A DNA stretch of 58,935 nt from an uncultured Sphingomonadales bacterium (lineage in GTDB: Bacteria > Pseudomonadota > Alphaproteobacteria > Sphingomonadales > Sphingomonadaceae): the NCBI GenBank assembly GCA_937870585.1, contig CALMZE010000160.1:1-58935 (forward strand), read 5' to 3'. The translations under genes were made by a program, and so were the position numbers. Every line of letters begins with the position of its first letter. The stretch's first letter is position 1. Below, in pieces: positions 8,794 to 17,763 of the stretch. Below the pieces are notes generated by a model. It searched no databases. It saw nothing but the letters and a program-made list of their open reading frames with translations, and had not been told where the DNA came from.

Positions 8794-10014
8794 CTATTTG
8801 GATAATCCCCGCGCCTGTCGCCCTGCAGTCACCAATATCACCAGCGCCAGCATCGCCACGAGCGTCGCCGCGACCATCGGCGCGCCATCGAACCGGAACG
8901 GTGCACGACTGCTGATGAAATAGGCATGGACCGGATTGAAGATCATTGGAGCCAGAACCGAACCCAAAGCCATTGCGCTTGATGCGATGCCCTGCATCTC
9001 CCCCTGCGCATCCGCCGCCGCAGCGCGCGTCATCATCGCGGTCAGAGCGGGATGGACCATCGACTGGAACGGCATGAGGCAACCAATCGCCAGCGCCCAA
9101 GCCGTGTTCGGCGCGACCGAATAGGCAAGGAAACCCGTCATACCGAAGCCGATCCCGATCAATGCAGCCTTATACTCGCCGTGCCGCGCAACAAATTTGG
9201 GCGTTACGAACAGATTGACCAGCGCCATGCCAATCCCGATCTGCGCGAGCGAGAGCCCAATCATGCCGGGCGACCAGCCATAGGCGGCCTTTGAGAAATA
9301 GGGCCAGATCAGCGGATAGACGAGGCTGGCCAGCTGCCACAGGAAATAGACGGCCACAATCGGCAGAATTCCGGGGATCGCGCGGGCATTTTTCAGAGCG
9401 CCGAACGGGTTGGCGCGCTTCCACGAAAAGGCGCGGCGTGCCTCAGGCGTGAGCGTTTCCTTGCAGGCCCAAATGCCCCAGACAAAGTTGATCGCCGCAA
9501 GGATGCCCGCTGCGAAGAAGGGCACGCGATGGCCAAATTCGCCCAGAACGCCTCCCAATGCCGGGCCGATAACAAAGCCGATCCCGAACGCTGCACCCAG
9601 CATGGCGAACACGCGCGCGCGCTCATCAGGCTTCACAAGATCGGCAATGGCAGATTGTGCAGGCGCATTGCTCGCCCCGGCAATGCCGGTCAGAATGCGC
9701 GCCACAAACAGCCAGAACAGGCTGGGCGCAAAGGCCATCACCAGAAAATCAATGGCCAGGCTGGCGAGCGAAACCAGCAACACCGGCCGCCTGCCAATCG
9801 AATCGCTGAGATTGCCCATCACCGGCCCGAAAAAGAACTGGAACACCGCGTAGGACAGCGCCAGCAAGCCGCCAATCGCGCTCGCACCCGACGCATCGGC
9901 ATGGCCCAATTCCATCACAAGATCGGGTGTAACCGGCACGATAATGCCAAAACCAATCGCGTTGACGAGCAGTGTGAACAGCAGGAATCGGATTTGGGGA
10001 TGGATCGACATCAT
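8794..10014 (-). CDS. TCR/Tet family MFS efflux transporter
   Basis: An inner-membrane major facilitator of about 406 residues with around 12 hydrophobic segments. The loop 2-3 signature reads GNLSDSIGRRPVLL, the classic GxLSDRxGRRP motif. The N-terminus IRFLLFTLLVNAIGFGIIVPVTPDL is typical of the tetracycline/multidrug proton antiporters (TCR/Tet group). The ATG pair at 10014/10011 was chosen because upstream codons encode a hydrophilic stretch unlike the family. The gene stands alone, with no TetR-type repressor beside it, so the substrate cannot be deduced. It converges with the barrel gene on its 3' side and diverges from ahpC on its 5' side. Confidence 0.85.
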   Translation of the reverse strand: MMSIHPQIRFLLFTLLVNAIGFGIIVPVTPDLVMELGHADASGASAIGGLLALSYAVFQFFFGPVMGNLSDSIGRRPVLLVSLASLAIDFLVMAFAPSLFWLFVARILTGIAGASNAPAQSAIADLVKPDERARVFAMLGAAFGIGFVIGPALGGVLGEFGHRVPFFAAGILAAINFVWGIWACKETLTPEARRAFSWKRANPFGALKNARAIPGILPIVAVYFLWQLASLVYPLIWPYFSKAAYGWSPGMIGLSLAQIGIGMALVNLFVTPKFVARHGEYKAALIGIGFGMTGFLAYSVAPNTAWALAIGCLMPFQSMVHPALTAMMTRAAAADAQGEMQGIASSAMALGSVLAPMIFNPVHAYFISSRAPFRFDGAPMVAATLVAMLALVILVTAGRQARGLSK

Positions 10015-10249
10015 ACGCGAAGAGGGCTCTATTCTGAACTGGGTGGGCGTGCCCGAACCGCATAGGCATCGATCATAACAATTGATAGCGCTTTGCGAAC
10101 CGCTCGCAGATTGAGCGTAAAAATCGATCAAAACGCTTCATTTAATCGACTGCTTCAATGACTGTGAACGGAAAGCCTCGCTGGACGGCACGGGGGGCTA
10201 AGCGTAGATACCCCTCATCGCATTCAACACCCCTATGGAAAGGATCATC

Positions 10250-10813
10250 ATGGGTATCATCGGAACCAGCATCAAGCCGTTCAAGGCGCAGTCTTACAAG
10301 GGCGGCAAGTTCCTCGAAGTGTCCGACGCGGACGTGAAGGGCAAATGGGGCGTTTTCTTCTTCTACCCAGCCGATTTCACCTTCGTCTGCCCGACCGAGC
10401 TTGAAGATCTCGCCGATCAATATGACGCGCTGCAGGGCATGGGTGTGGAAGTCTATGCGGTCTCCACAGACACGCATTTCAGCCACAAGGCCTGGCATGA
10501 CAGCTCGCCCGCCATCGGCAAGATCAACTATCACATGCTAGGCGACCAGAACCACGACATCTCCAACAATTTCGGCGTGCTGCGCGAAGGCGTTGGTCTG
10601 GCCGACCGCGCGACCTTCGTCGTCGATCCCGATGGCGTGATTCAGGTCATGGAAATCACTTGCGAAGGCGTGGGCCGCAACGCAGCGGAACTGGTCCGCA
10701 AGATCAAGGCTGCCATCTACGTCCGCAACAATCCCGGCCAAGTCTGCCCGGCCAAGTGGGAAGAAGGTTCGGCCACGCTGGCTCCGTCGATCGACCTCGT
10801 CGGCAAGATCTGA
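10250..10813 (+). CDS. ahpC: Alkyl hydroperoxide reductase subunit C (typical 2-Cys peroxiredoxin)
   Basis: This 187-residue protein has the same length as enterobacterial AhpC. It reduces hydrogen peroxide and organic hydroperoxides in the cytoplasm, using electrons from AhpF. The peroxidatic cysteine lies in FTFVCPTE (Cys47) and the resolving cysteine in [11 protein letters not shown] (Cys166). ATG 10250 was chosen over ATG 10235 because GGAAAGGA sits at the right distance and the protein then begins [11 protein letters not shown] as in the family. ahpF follows after a 214-bp gap containing REP-like palindromes. No convincing OxyR dyad was recognised upstream. Confidence 0.96.
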   Translation: MGIIGTSIKPFKAQSYKGGKFLEVSDADVKGKWGVFFFYPADFTFVCPTELEDLADQYDALQGMGVEVYAVSTDTHFSHKAWHDSSPAIGKINYHMLGDQNHDISNNFGVLREGVGLADRATFVVDPDGVIQVMEITCEGVGRNAAELVRKIKAAIYVRNNPGQVCPAKWEEGSATLAPSIDLVGKI

Positions 10814-10833
10814 TTTTACGCATCCCCTCCAAC

Positions 10834-10924
10834 CGTCACCCCCGCGAAGGCGGGGGTCCATGAACAACTCGGGTTCAAGTATCGAATTGGGTGTTCATGG
10901 ATTCCCGCCTTCGCGGGAATGACG
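10834..10924. repeat. REP-like inverted pair (REPIN-type) between ahpC and ahpF
   Basis: The left arm (10834-10866) contains CCCCCGCGAAGGCGGGGG and ends TCCATGAACA. The right arm (10892-10924) is its near-complete reverse complement, beginning TGTTCATGGA and containing CCCGCCTTCGCGGG. Each arm can form its own hairpin and the two can pair with each other. Such paired palindromes are dispersed in many sphingomonad genomes. Here it probably gives transcript stability or partial termination between ahpC and ahpF, the usual way to make more C than F. Confidence 0.8.
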
Positions 10925-11027
10925 GGGAGGCTTGATGGCCAATGATGGCCAAATTCCTGACCTTTAAACGCGGCAACGCCTTTCGCGGCGAACGTCTCTC
11001 TGCGCCCCCTACCCCGAAGGATTCCCC

Positions 11028-12584
11028 ATGCTCGACGCTGCCACAACCGCCCAGTTGAAAACCTATCTCGCCAATCTCCGCGTGCCGGTGGAACTGGTGG
11101 CGACGCTGGATGATAGCGCAAAATCCGCAGAAATGCGCGAATTGGTGGAAGTGGTTGCAGCCCAGTCCGATCTGCTCTCCGCCCGCTTTGACGGCACCGC
11201 CGGCCGCACGCCGAGCTTTGCGATCCGCCGCGCCGATGGCAGCGCGGCAACGCATTTCGCGGGCCTGCCATTAGGGCATGAATTCACGTCTCTGGTGCTC
11301 GCTCTTCTCCACATGGGTCGCCACCCGCCCAAGGAAGAGGCGGATTTGCTCGACGCGGTGAAGGCGCTGGATGGAGACTTCCACTTTGAAACCTTCTTCT
11401 CGCTCTCCTGCCAGAATTGCCCGGACGTGGTGCAGGCGATCAACATCATGGCGGCGCTCAATCCCAATGTGAGTCACGTTGCCATTGATGGCGCGTTGTT
11501 CCAGTCTGAAGTCGAAGCGCGGCAGGTGATGGCCGTTCCCGCCATCTATCTGAATGGTGAGCCGTTTGGTCAGGGCCGCATGGATCTGGCGCAGATCATG
11601 GCCAAGCTCGACACGGGTGCTGTGGCCCGCGCGGCTGAAAAAATCGCCGCCAAGGACGCGTTGGACGTGCTGGTTGTCGGCGGTGGCCCGGCAGGCGCAG
11701 CAGCCGCCATTTATGCTGCGCGCAAGGGCATCCGCACCGGCGTGGTCGCCGAACGCTTCGGCGGGCAGGTGCTCGACACGATGGGCATCGAGAATTTCAT
11801 CTCCGTCTCACACACCGAAGGGCCGAAGCTCGCGGCGCAGCTGGAGCAGCATGTCCGCGATTATGAGGTGGATATCATGAACCTCCAGACCGCAACCGCG
11901 CTGGTGCCCGCCAGCCCCGGTGGCCTGCATGAGGTAAAGCTGGCGAGCGGCGCGAGCCTGAAGGCGAAGACGGTCATTCTCTCCACCGGCGCGCGCTGGC
12001 GGCAGATGGGCGTGCCGGGCGAAGACGCCTATCGCAACAAGGGTGTTGCTTACTGCCCGCATTGCGATGGCCCCCTCTTCAAGGGCAAGCGCACGGCGGT
12101 GATTGGCGGCGGCAATAGCGGCGTGGAAGCCGCCATCGATCTGGCGGGCATCGTCGCGCACGTCACGCTTATTGAATTTGATCCGCAATTACGCGCAGAC
12201 GCCGTGTTGCAGGATAAGCTCCGCAGCCTGCCCAACGTTACCATCATCACCTCTGCACTTACCACCGAAGTGCTGGGAGATGGCAGCAAGGTGACGGGTC
12301 TGGTCTACAAGGATCGCACCAGCGAGGCGTTGCACACGGTCGAGCTGGAAGGCATTTTCGTCCAGATCGGGCTGGTGCCCAACACCGAATTCCTCAAGGG
12401 AAGCATTGGCTTATCGCCGCGCGGCGAGATTGAGGTCGATGCGCGCGGGGCGACCAGCGTGCCCGGCATATTCGCGGCGGGCGATTGCACCACCGTGCCG
12501 TACAAGCAGATCATCATTGCCATGGGCGAAGGCTCCAAGGCGTCGCTTTCCGCCTTTGATCACCTGATCCGCAGCGGAGTTTGA
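11028..12584 (+). CDS. ahpF: Alkyl hydroperoxide reductase subunit F
   Basis: A 518-residue flavoprotein disulphide reductase that passes electrons from NADH to AhpC. The N-terminal part is a tandem thioredoxin-fold module with CQNC (Cys128/Cys131). The C-terminal part is thioredoxin-reductase-like, with the FAD motif [12 protein letters not shown], the active-site CPHC (Cys343/Cys346), a second nucleotide-binding [10 protein letters not shown] and a terminal FAAGDCT. All four redox cysteines match the E. coli spacing within two residues. GAAGGA precedes ATG 11028 by about 8 nt. Confidence 0.96.
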   Translation: MLDAATTAQLKTYLANLRVPVELVATLDDSAKSAEMRELVEVVAAQSDLLSARFDGTAGRTPSFAIRRADGSAATHFAGLPLGHEFTSLVLALLHMGRHPPKEEADLLDAVKALDGDFHFETFFSLSCQNCPDVVQAINIMAALNPNVSHVAIDGALFQSEVEARQVMAVPAIYLNGEPFGQGRMDLAQIMAKLDTGAVARAAEKIAAKDALDVLVVGGGPAGAAAAIYAARKGIRTGVVAERFGGQVLDTMGIENFISVSHTEGPKLAAQLEQHVRDYEVDIMNLQTATALVPASPGGLHEVKLASGASLKAKTVILSTGARWRQMGVPGEDAYRNKGVAYCPHCDGPLFKGKRTAVIGGGNSGVEAAIDLAGIVAHVTLIEFDPQLRADAVLQDKLRSLPNVTIITSALTTEVLGDGSKVTGLVYKDRTSEALHTVELEGIFVQIGLVPNTEFLKGSIGLSPRGEIEVDARGATSVPGIFAAGDCTTVPYKQIIIAMGEGSKASLSAFDHLIRSGV

Positions 12585-12602
12585 TCTCCCCCTTCCCCGT
12601 TC

Positions 12603-12638
12603 AACAGCGATTTTGATCCAGATCAATTTCGCTGTTGA
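12603..12638. promoter_or_regulatory. Perfect 36-bp dyad with an FNR/FixK-type core
   Basis: The centre TTGATCCAGATCAA (12614-12627) is an exact match to the FNR/FixK consensus TTGAT-N4-ATCAA. It is extended by CAACAGCGA on the left and TCGCTGTTG on the right, with TT spacers, so the whole 36 bp is symmetrical. It lies 19 bp after the ahpF stop and 82 bp before the exbB start. Most likely it is an operator for an oxygen-responsive CRP/FNR protein controlling the iron operon. No T-tract follows, which argues against a simple terminator. Confidence 0.65.
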
Positions 12639-12699
12639 TAATCAGTTGCAATAAGGCGCATCGACTCGTAGAGGCTTCTTGCGAGCGATTCTCAACTTT
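12636..12699 (+). promoter_or_regulatory. Two Fur-like sequences upstream of the iron operon
   Basis: TTGATAATCAGTTGCAATAA (12636-12655) and TGCGAGCGATTCTCAACTT (12681-12699) resemble degenerate Fur boxes (compare GATAATGATAATCATTATC and GCGAATGATTCTCATTT). They lie between the FNR-type dyad and the exbB start. Iron repression of a ton operon is expected from function, but the matches are imperfect and judged by eye. Confidence 0.4.
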
Positions 12700-12719
12700 G
12701 CATCTGTCGGGGAAGTGCC

Positions 12720-13490
12720 ATGGCCAGACTGTCCATCCTGAAAATGCCGATCAGCGCCGCCGCGCTGGCGCTCTCTACGCCCGCCTGGGCAGAGGGTGGC
12801 ATTCCCGCCAATCTGTCAGTCGGCGGCATGTTCATGCAGGCAGACTGGCTGGTGAAGCTGGTGATGATCGGTCTGCTGATCGCCTCGCTCATCACCTGGA
12901 CAGTTTTCATCGCCAAGATGATGGAATTGCGACGCGCGTCTGCCAAAGAGCGCGAGACCTATACGCACATCGCTGCCTTCCGCTCGTTGCACGAAGCAGC
13001 GGTGGATGCGAACCTCGCTTTCACACCGCTGGTGCGCGAGGCGCTGGCTGAGCTCAAGGCATCGTCCGACGCGCTCCATGATCCCGATGGCATCAAGGAA
13101 CGCATCGTCTCCCGCTTCGAACGCCATGAAGCGCTTGTGGGCCGCACCATGACGCGCGGTGTCAACATTCTGGCCACAATCGGCTCCACTGCACCCTTTG
13201 TCGGGCTGTTCGGCACCGTTTGGGGCATCATGAACGCCTTTATCGGCATTGCCGAAAAGCAGACGACCAACCTCGCCGTTGTCGCCCCCGGCATTGCCGA
13301 AGCCCTGTTGGCGACTGCGCTGGGGTTGGTGGCTGCCATCCCGGCGGTTGTCATCTACAACCATTTCTCCCGCTTGATTGCAGCGCACCGCGCAATTGTG
13401 GCGGATACGGCAGCGGCAGTCCTCCGCCTCGTCTCGCGCGATCTCAGCCGCGGACAGGCCAGCGCACTCGCGCAAAGCCGGGAAGGCTGA
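12720..13490 (+). CDS. exbB: Ton-system proton channel subunit ExbB
   Basis: A 256-residue MotA/TolQ/ExbB-family inner-membrane protein. It has a signal-like first segment (ending STPAWAEGG), a transmembrane helix around LVKLVMIGLLIASLITWTVF, a cytoplasmic loop, then two helices in the conserved block TIGSTAPFVGLFGTVWGIMN...LATALGLVAAIPAVVIYN. With ExbD it converts proton motive force into motion of TonB. GGGGAAG precedes the ATG. It is the first gene of a seven-gene run on the plus strand. Confidence 0.93.
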   Translation: MARLSILKMPISAAALALSTPAWAEGGIPANLSVGGMFMQADWLVKLVMIGLLIASLITWTVFIAKMMELRRASAKERETYTHIAAFRSLHEAAVDANLAFTPLVREALAELKASSDALHDPDGIKERIVSRFERHEALVGRTMTRGVNILATIGSTAPFVGLFGTVWGIMNAFIGIAEKQTTNLAVVAPGIAEALLATALGLVAAIPAVVIYNHFSRLIAAHRAIVADTAAAVLRLVSRDLSRGQASALAQSREG

Positions 13491-13493
13491 GCG

Positions 13494-13919
13494 ATGGCGA
13501 TCCATCTTTCCAGCGGGCAGGATGATCTGCCGCTCAATCACGAAATCAACGTCACGCCCTTCATTGATGTGATGCTGGTGCTGCTGATCATCTTCATGGT
13601 GGCCGCGCCGCTCGCCACGGTGGACGTGAAGGTTGATCTGCCCACCTCCACCGCGCAACCGGCGGCCAAGCCGGACAAGCCGGTTTTCCTCTCGATCCAG
13701 GCTGATGGCCGGATGCTGGTGGGGGAAAGCGAAGTCTCCGCCGCCACGCTTGGCCCCGCTATCGCCAAGGCGACCGGCAATGACCGCGAACAGCGCATCT
13801 TCCTGCGCGCAGACAAGAGCATCACCTATGACACGATCATGGGCGCGATGAACGCGTTGCGCGCGGCGGGCTATCTGCGCGTTGCCCTGATGGGCGCGGA
13901 AGGCACAAGCGGGCAATGA
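13494..13919 (+). CDS. exbD: Ton-system subunit ExbD
   Basis: A 141-residue ExbD/TolR-family protein with one N-terminal transmembrane helix. The conserved Asp essential for proton transfer is Asp25 in NVTPFIDVMLVLLIIF. The periplasmic domain (about residues 45-141) ends in the usual ITYDTIMGAMNALRAAGY block. It starts 3 nt after exbB and overlaps tonB by ATGA, so the three are translationally coupled. Confidence 0.94.
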   Translation: MAIHLSSGQDDLPLNHEINVTPFIDVMLVLLIIFMVAAPLATVDVKVDLPTSTAQPAAKPDKPVFLSIQADGRMLVGESEVSAATLGPAIAKATGNDREQRIFLRADKSITYDTIMGAMNALRAAGYLRVALMGAEGTSGQ

Positions 13920-14644
13920 GCGCGCTGGCGCACTCGCACGAAGAGAGCCGCACCTGGGGTGTGGCGGGGGCAGGTGCGTTCGCCCCGCCCCCTTCCCCTG
14001 GGCTCCCCGTGCCTGGCCTGGCCCCCCACGTTGTTTCGCCCCCGCCCGATCCCGCTGTTGCGCGGGGTTTTTCCCCTCCACCGCCCTCCAGCCTTGCGCC
14101 ATCTGACGCGGCGCCACGGACGCCCGATCAGCCAAACCCCATCACGCCTTCTACCCCGCTGATGCCCCTGCCAGCTCTGCCAGACGCCCGCCTGCCGCTG
14201 CCGAGCGATGCGGCCACCCTGCCCCGCAATGAGCCGCAACGCAGCGAGAGCAGTGCCGCGCCGCAACAGCCAAGCCAGTCGCCCGCGCAGCCCAATCGCC
14301 CGGAGTCTGGCGCAGGGCCACAAAGCGGCTTTGACCCGGCTTCGCAAAAGGCAGAGGCCGATTACAAGTCTCTGGTCGGCGGCCATATCCGCCGCAATCG
14401 CTTCTCTCCGCCCCAATCCAAAAAGGCAGGGCTCAGCGGCGATGTGAAGGTCCGCTTCGTGGTGGATCGCAAGGGCGGCATTTCCGGCGTCAGCGTCGCC
14501 GGAAGCAGCGGCCATGGCCTGCTTGACGGCGAAGCCGTCCAATTCATCCAGCGCCTCAGCCCGGTTCCCGCATTCCCGCGCGACCTGAAGAAGGCGGAAA
14601 TTCCGCTGACCATCACGCTCAAATTCGATCTCGAACGCAAATAG
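13916..14644 (+). CDS. tonB: TonB-family energy transducer, apparently lacking a membrane anchor
   Basis: A 242-residue protein with a Pro/Ser-rich middle (about 24-140) and a C-terminal TonB domain (about 145-242; YKSLVGGHIRRNRF, then GDVKVRFVVDRKGGISGVSV and TITLKFDLE). It would contact the TonB boxes of receptors such as the one encoded next. The N-terminus is odd: after SRTWGVAGAGAFA the chain goes straight into PPPSPG, so the usual N-terminal hydrophobic helix that binds ExbB/ExbD is missing. No other frame restores one. It overlaps exbD by 4 nt. Confidence 0.82.
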   Translation: MSALAHSHEESRTWGVAGAGAFAPPPSPGLPVPGLAPHVVSPPPDPAVARGFSPPPPSSLAPSDAAPRTPDQPNPITPSTPLMPLPALPDARLPLPSDAATLPRNEPQRSESSAAPQQPSQSPAQPNRPESGAGPQSGFDPASQKAEADYKSLVGGHIRRNRFSPPQSKKAGLSGDVKVRFVVDRKGGISGVSVAGSSGHGLLDGEAVQFIQRLSPVPAFPRDLKKAEIPLTITLKFDLERK

Positions 14645-14658
14645 AGGCCCATTGAACC

Positions 14659-17073
14659 ATGACCCGCACCCGCTCCGCCATCCGCCCGCTCAGTCTGCGC
14701 CGCTTCGGCCTGACGCTTGCGGCGGGGATGACCTCCACGCTGATGAGCGCGCCTGTCCTCGCGCAGGAAACTGCCAGCGATGAGGCCGAAGATCTGGGCG
14801 TGGCGGAATATAAGGACGTTACGGCGGACTCGAATCCCTATTCGCAGGAAGGCGCACCCTATAAGGCGCGCATTTCGGGCGATAATCGCCGCGCCAAGCC
14901 ACTGGCCGAAACGCCCGCCACCATCGCGGTCGTCACGCAAACGCAGTTGAAGGAAGCGGGTCGTGCCGACCTGCGGCAGGTGCTCGATGCCCAGCCGGGC
15001 ATCACCGTCGGCACGGGCGAGAATGGCAATGCGTTCGGGGACCGCTACATTATTCGAGGGCAGGAGGCGAAGAGCGACGTCTTCATCGACGGACTGCGCG
15101 ACCCCGGCCTGCAATCGCGTGAGACCTTCGCCCTAGAGCAGGTGGAAATCACCAAAGGGCCAAGCGCCACCTTTGCCGGGCGCGGGGCATCGGGCGGGGC
15201 GGTGAATGGCATCACCAAGCAGGCCAGCACCGAATATAGCTTCAACGCCATCGACCTGACGGCAGGCACGGACAATCATCTGCGCGCCACGCTGGACAGC
15301 AATGTGCGCCTGTCAGACAGGTTTGCGCTGCGTGCCAATCTGATGATGCTGGACGAGGATATTCCGGATCGCGCTCCCGCCCGCCGCAAACGCTTTGGCG
15401 CCACGCTCGCGGCCTATGGCCAGCTGTCTGAAAAGGTGGCGGTGCTGGTCGATTACTACCATCTGACCGTGCGAGACCGGCAGGATCTGGGGCAGGCGAT
15501 TGCCAATTCGGCCAATGGCGGCCTGCCTTTCTATGACATCCCCCCCTATGCGCAAAAGGATGATTTCCAGAATGCCAGCGTGAATGTGCTCACCGGGCGC
15601 ATCCGCATTGATGCGTTCGGCGATTTCAAGATCGAGAATATGGCGCGCTATGGCCGCACGACCAATGGCTATATCAACACGTCGATCAGCCGCTTCACAC
15701 GCGGCGTGAATGATCCGGTCGCGCCCGGCGCGCTCGATTTCCGGCTGCAAACCTCGCGCGCGGGCTGGCAGGAGATCGACTTTTTTGCCGATCGTCTCAA
15801 TCTGGCGGGCAGCTTCACCGCAGGGGGCATGAAGCATAATCTGGTGACGGGCGTAGAGTTCACCACCTACACCGTCGATAACCGCTTCGGATCGCTCAAC
15901 GCCAGCAACACCGCGCTCTCCGTGACCGACACCACGGGCAGCGGCTATGCCTATGCGATTGCTGGAGCGCCCAACTGCATCAACGGCACGGGCAGCGCAC
16001 TCAACGCATGGTGCATCACCGATGGCAAGGGCAACCTCCTGTCCAACCGCTTCTCATTGTGGAACCGCACCGGCGTCACCAAGTCAGAACGCCCCTCCAC
16101 CATCTGGAAGGTGCAGACGCTGGCGGGATATCTGATGGACAGCGTAGACGTGACTGACTGGCTGACGCTGTCGGGCGGGGTGCGCTTTGACAGTTTCGAT
16201 TTCCAGTTGACCAGCAATAACCTGACGACGGGTCTCGTCAGCTCCGACTATAATTATAATGGCACGCTCTGGAGCACGAATGCCGGGGTCAGCGTCAAGC
16301 CGTTCGACGATGCGATGCTCTATTTCGCCTGGTCCACCGGCGCGGACGTGAATGGTGGCGAATCCGATGTCGGCACCAATTGCGGCTATGGCGGGCTTTG
16401 CGCCGCCAGCGTGGGCGGTGAGGTGATCTACCAAGGCAAGCCGGAGCGTTCCGAAAATCTGGAACTGGGCGCCAAGCTCGAACTGTTCAATGAACGCTTG
16501 CTGGTGACTGCCGCCGCCTTCCGCACCGACAAGACGGATATTTTTGAAGGCGGCGCCAATTCATACCTCGCCACCGGCTCGCTCAATTCGGGCGCGATCC
16601 GGGTGGAGGGCATAGAACTGGGCTTTGCGGGCAATCTGACCGAACGGTTGAGCGGACAGGTTGGCGCGTCCTTCATGAAGTCCAAAGTGCTCAAGTCGCT
16701 GGTCGATCCAGCCTCGGTCGGGCGGCGCGTCTCCAACTTTGCGAACACCAGCGTGGACGCGCAGTTGCGCTATCAACTGACAGACCGGCTCGCATTGGGT
16801 GGCACACTCACATATCAAAGCGAGATGTTCGCGGGCCAGCCCGATACGGGCGCGGCGTGGAACACGACCGCGAACACCTACAGCGTCCGCGTGCCCGGCC
16901 ATACCACGCTGGATGCCTTTGTGTCGTTCAAGATCAACCCGATGTTCTCCGTGCAGCTCAACGGCCAGAATTTGACAAACAAGACCTATTACACAGCGGC
17001 CTATCGCTCTGGCGGCTTTGCCTATCTGGGGGATGCGCGCAGCTTCAAGGCCACCCTCACAGCAAAGTTCTGA
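14659..17073 (+). CDS. TonB-dependent receptor, Fiu-like catecholate siderophore family
   Basis: An 804-residue outer-membrane receptor. It has a signal peptide ending SAPVLAQE, a plug domain (about 75-200) with ETPATIAVVTQTQLKEAG, RYIIRGQEAKSDVFIDGLRD and VEITKGPSATFAGRGASGG, and a 22-strand-type barrel ending in a C-terminal Phe (FKATLTAKF). The FIDGLRD and GRGASGG signatures are those of the Fiu/PiuA group that takes up monomeric catechol-iron complexes. The PiuC-type dioxygenase gene immediately downstream is the usual partner of these receptors. It belongs to the exbB operon (14 nt gap from tonB). Confidence 0.9.
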   Translation: MTRTRSAIRPLSLRRFGLTLAAGMTSTLMSAPVLAQETASDEAEDLGVAEYKDVTADSNPYSQEGAPYKARISGDNRRAKPLAETPATIAVVTQTQLKEAGRADLRQVLDAQPGITVGTGENGNAFGDRYIIRGQEAKSDVFIDGLRDPGLQSRETFALEQVEITKGPSATFAGRGASGGAVNGITKQASTEYSFNAIDLTAGTDNHLRATLDSNVRLSDRFALRANLMMLDEDIPDRAPARRKRFGATLAAYGQLSEKVAVLVDYYHLTVRDRQDLGQAIANSANGGLPFYDIPPYAQKDDFQNASVNVLTGRIRIDAFGDFKIENMARYGRTTNGYINTSISRFTRGVNDPVAPGALDFRLQTSRAGWQEIDFFADRLNLAGSFTAGGMKHNLVTGVEFTTYTVDNRFGSLNASNTALSVTDTTGSGYAYAIAGAPNCINGTGSALNAWCITDGKGNLLSNRFSLWNRTGVTKSERPSTIWKVQTLAGYLMDSVDVTDWLTLSGGVRFDSFDFQLTSNNLTTGLVSSDYNYNGTLWSTNAGVSVKPFDDAMLYFAWSTGADVNGGESDVGTNCGYGGLCAASVGGEVIYQGKPERSENLELGAKLELFNERLLVTAAAFRTDKTDIFEGGANSYLATGSLNSGAIRVEGIELGFAGNLTERLSGQVGASFMKSKVLKSLVDPASVGRRVSNFANTSVDAQLRYQLTDRLALGGTLTYQSEMFAGQPDTGAAWNTTANTYSVRVPGHTTLDAFVSFKINPMFSVQLNGQNLTNKTYYTAAYRSGGFAYLGDARSFKATLTAKF

Positions 17074-17076
17074 GCC

Positions 17077-17760
17077 ATGCTGATCGTCATCGAAAATGTG
17101 CTGGATGCCCATGAGGTCAAGGCGTTCCGTGAACGCCTGTCCACCGCCGCATGGGTGGACGGTGCGCCCACGGCGGGGTCTCGTTCGGTGGCGGTCAAAC
17201 AGAATCTCCAGCTGGAGCGGACCGATCCTGTCGCGGTGGAACTGGGCCAGATCATCCTGCGCAAGCTGGGCGCACATCCGGTGTTTATCTCCGCGTCGCT
17301 GGCTGAGAAAATCTGGCCGCCCGTGTTCAACCGCTACGAAAATGGCGGTCATTACGGCACCCATGTTGATTCCGCACTGATGCGCCTGCCAGAGGCAGGG
17401 CTGACGATCCGCAGTGATCTGTCTGCCACGCTCTTCCTGTCAGAGCCTGATGAGTATGACGGCGGCGAGTTGCTGATCGAGGAGCAATATGGCGCGCAGG
17501 CGGCCAAGCTGAACGCGGGGGATATGGTGCTCTATCCCTCATCCAGCCTGCATCAGGTAACGCCCGTTACGCGCGGCCAGCGCGTCTGTGCGATCATGTG
17601 GATGCAAAGCGCGATTGCGGATGCTGCGGCGCGCGGGATGCTGTTCGAGATGGATCAATCGATTCAGGCGCTCTCTGTCGGTCGGGCCAAGGATGATCCG
17701 GATGTGGACCGGCTGATCCATGTCTACCACAATCTGCTGCGCCGCTGGGCAAAGGTCTGA
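17077..17760 (+). CDS. Fe(II)/2-oxoglutarate-dependent PKHD-type dioxygenase, PiuC family
   Basis: A 227-residue cytoplasmic protein of the PiuC/YbiX (PKHX) type. The iron triad is visible as His96-x-Asp98 in YGTHVDSA and His159 in SSLHQVTPV, with the 2-oxoglutarate-binding Arg about ten residues later (RGQR). These enzymes are encoded beside Fiu/PiuA receptors and are linked to catechol siderophore use; their substrate is not firmly established. It starts 3 nt after the receptor stop. Confidence 0.92.
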   Translation: MLIVIENVLDAHEVKAFRERLSTAAWVDGAPTAGSRSVAVKQNLQLERTDPVAVELGQIILRKLGAHPVFISASLAEKIWPPVFNRYENGGHYGTHVDSALMRLPEAGLTIRSDLSATLFLSEPDEYDGGELLIEEQYGAQAAKLNAGDMVLYPSSSLHQVTPVTRGQRVCAIMWMQSAIADAAARGMLFEMDQSIQALSVGRAKDDPDVDRLIHVYHNLLRRWAKV

Positions 17761-17763
17761 TCT

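Noticed and set aside
10142-10249. OxyR-type operator upstream of ahpC
   Set aside because: No convincing ATAG-N7-CTAT or T-N11-A dyad could be picked out by eye.
12816-14135. A 439-codon minus-strand frame across exbB-exbD
   Set aside because: The plus-strand genes carry clear ExbB/ExbD signatures; the antisense protein is low-complexity.
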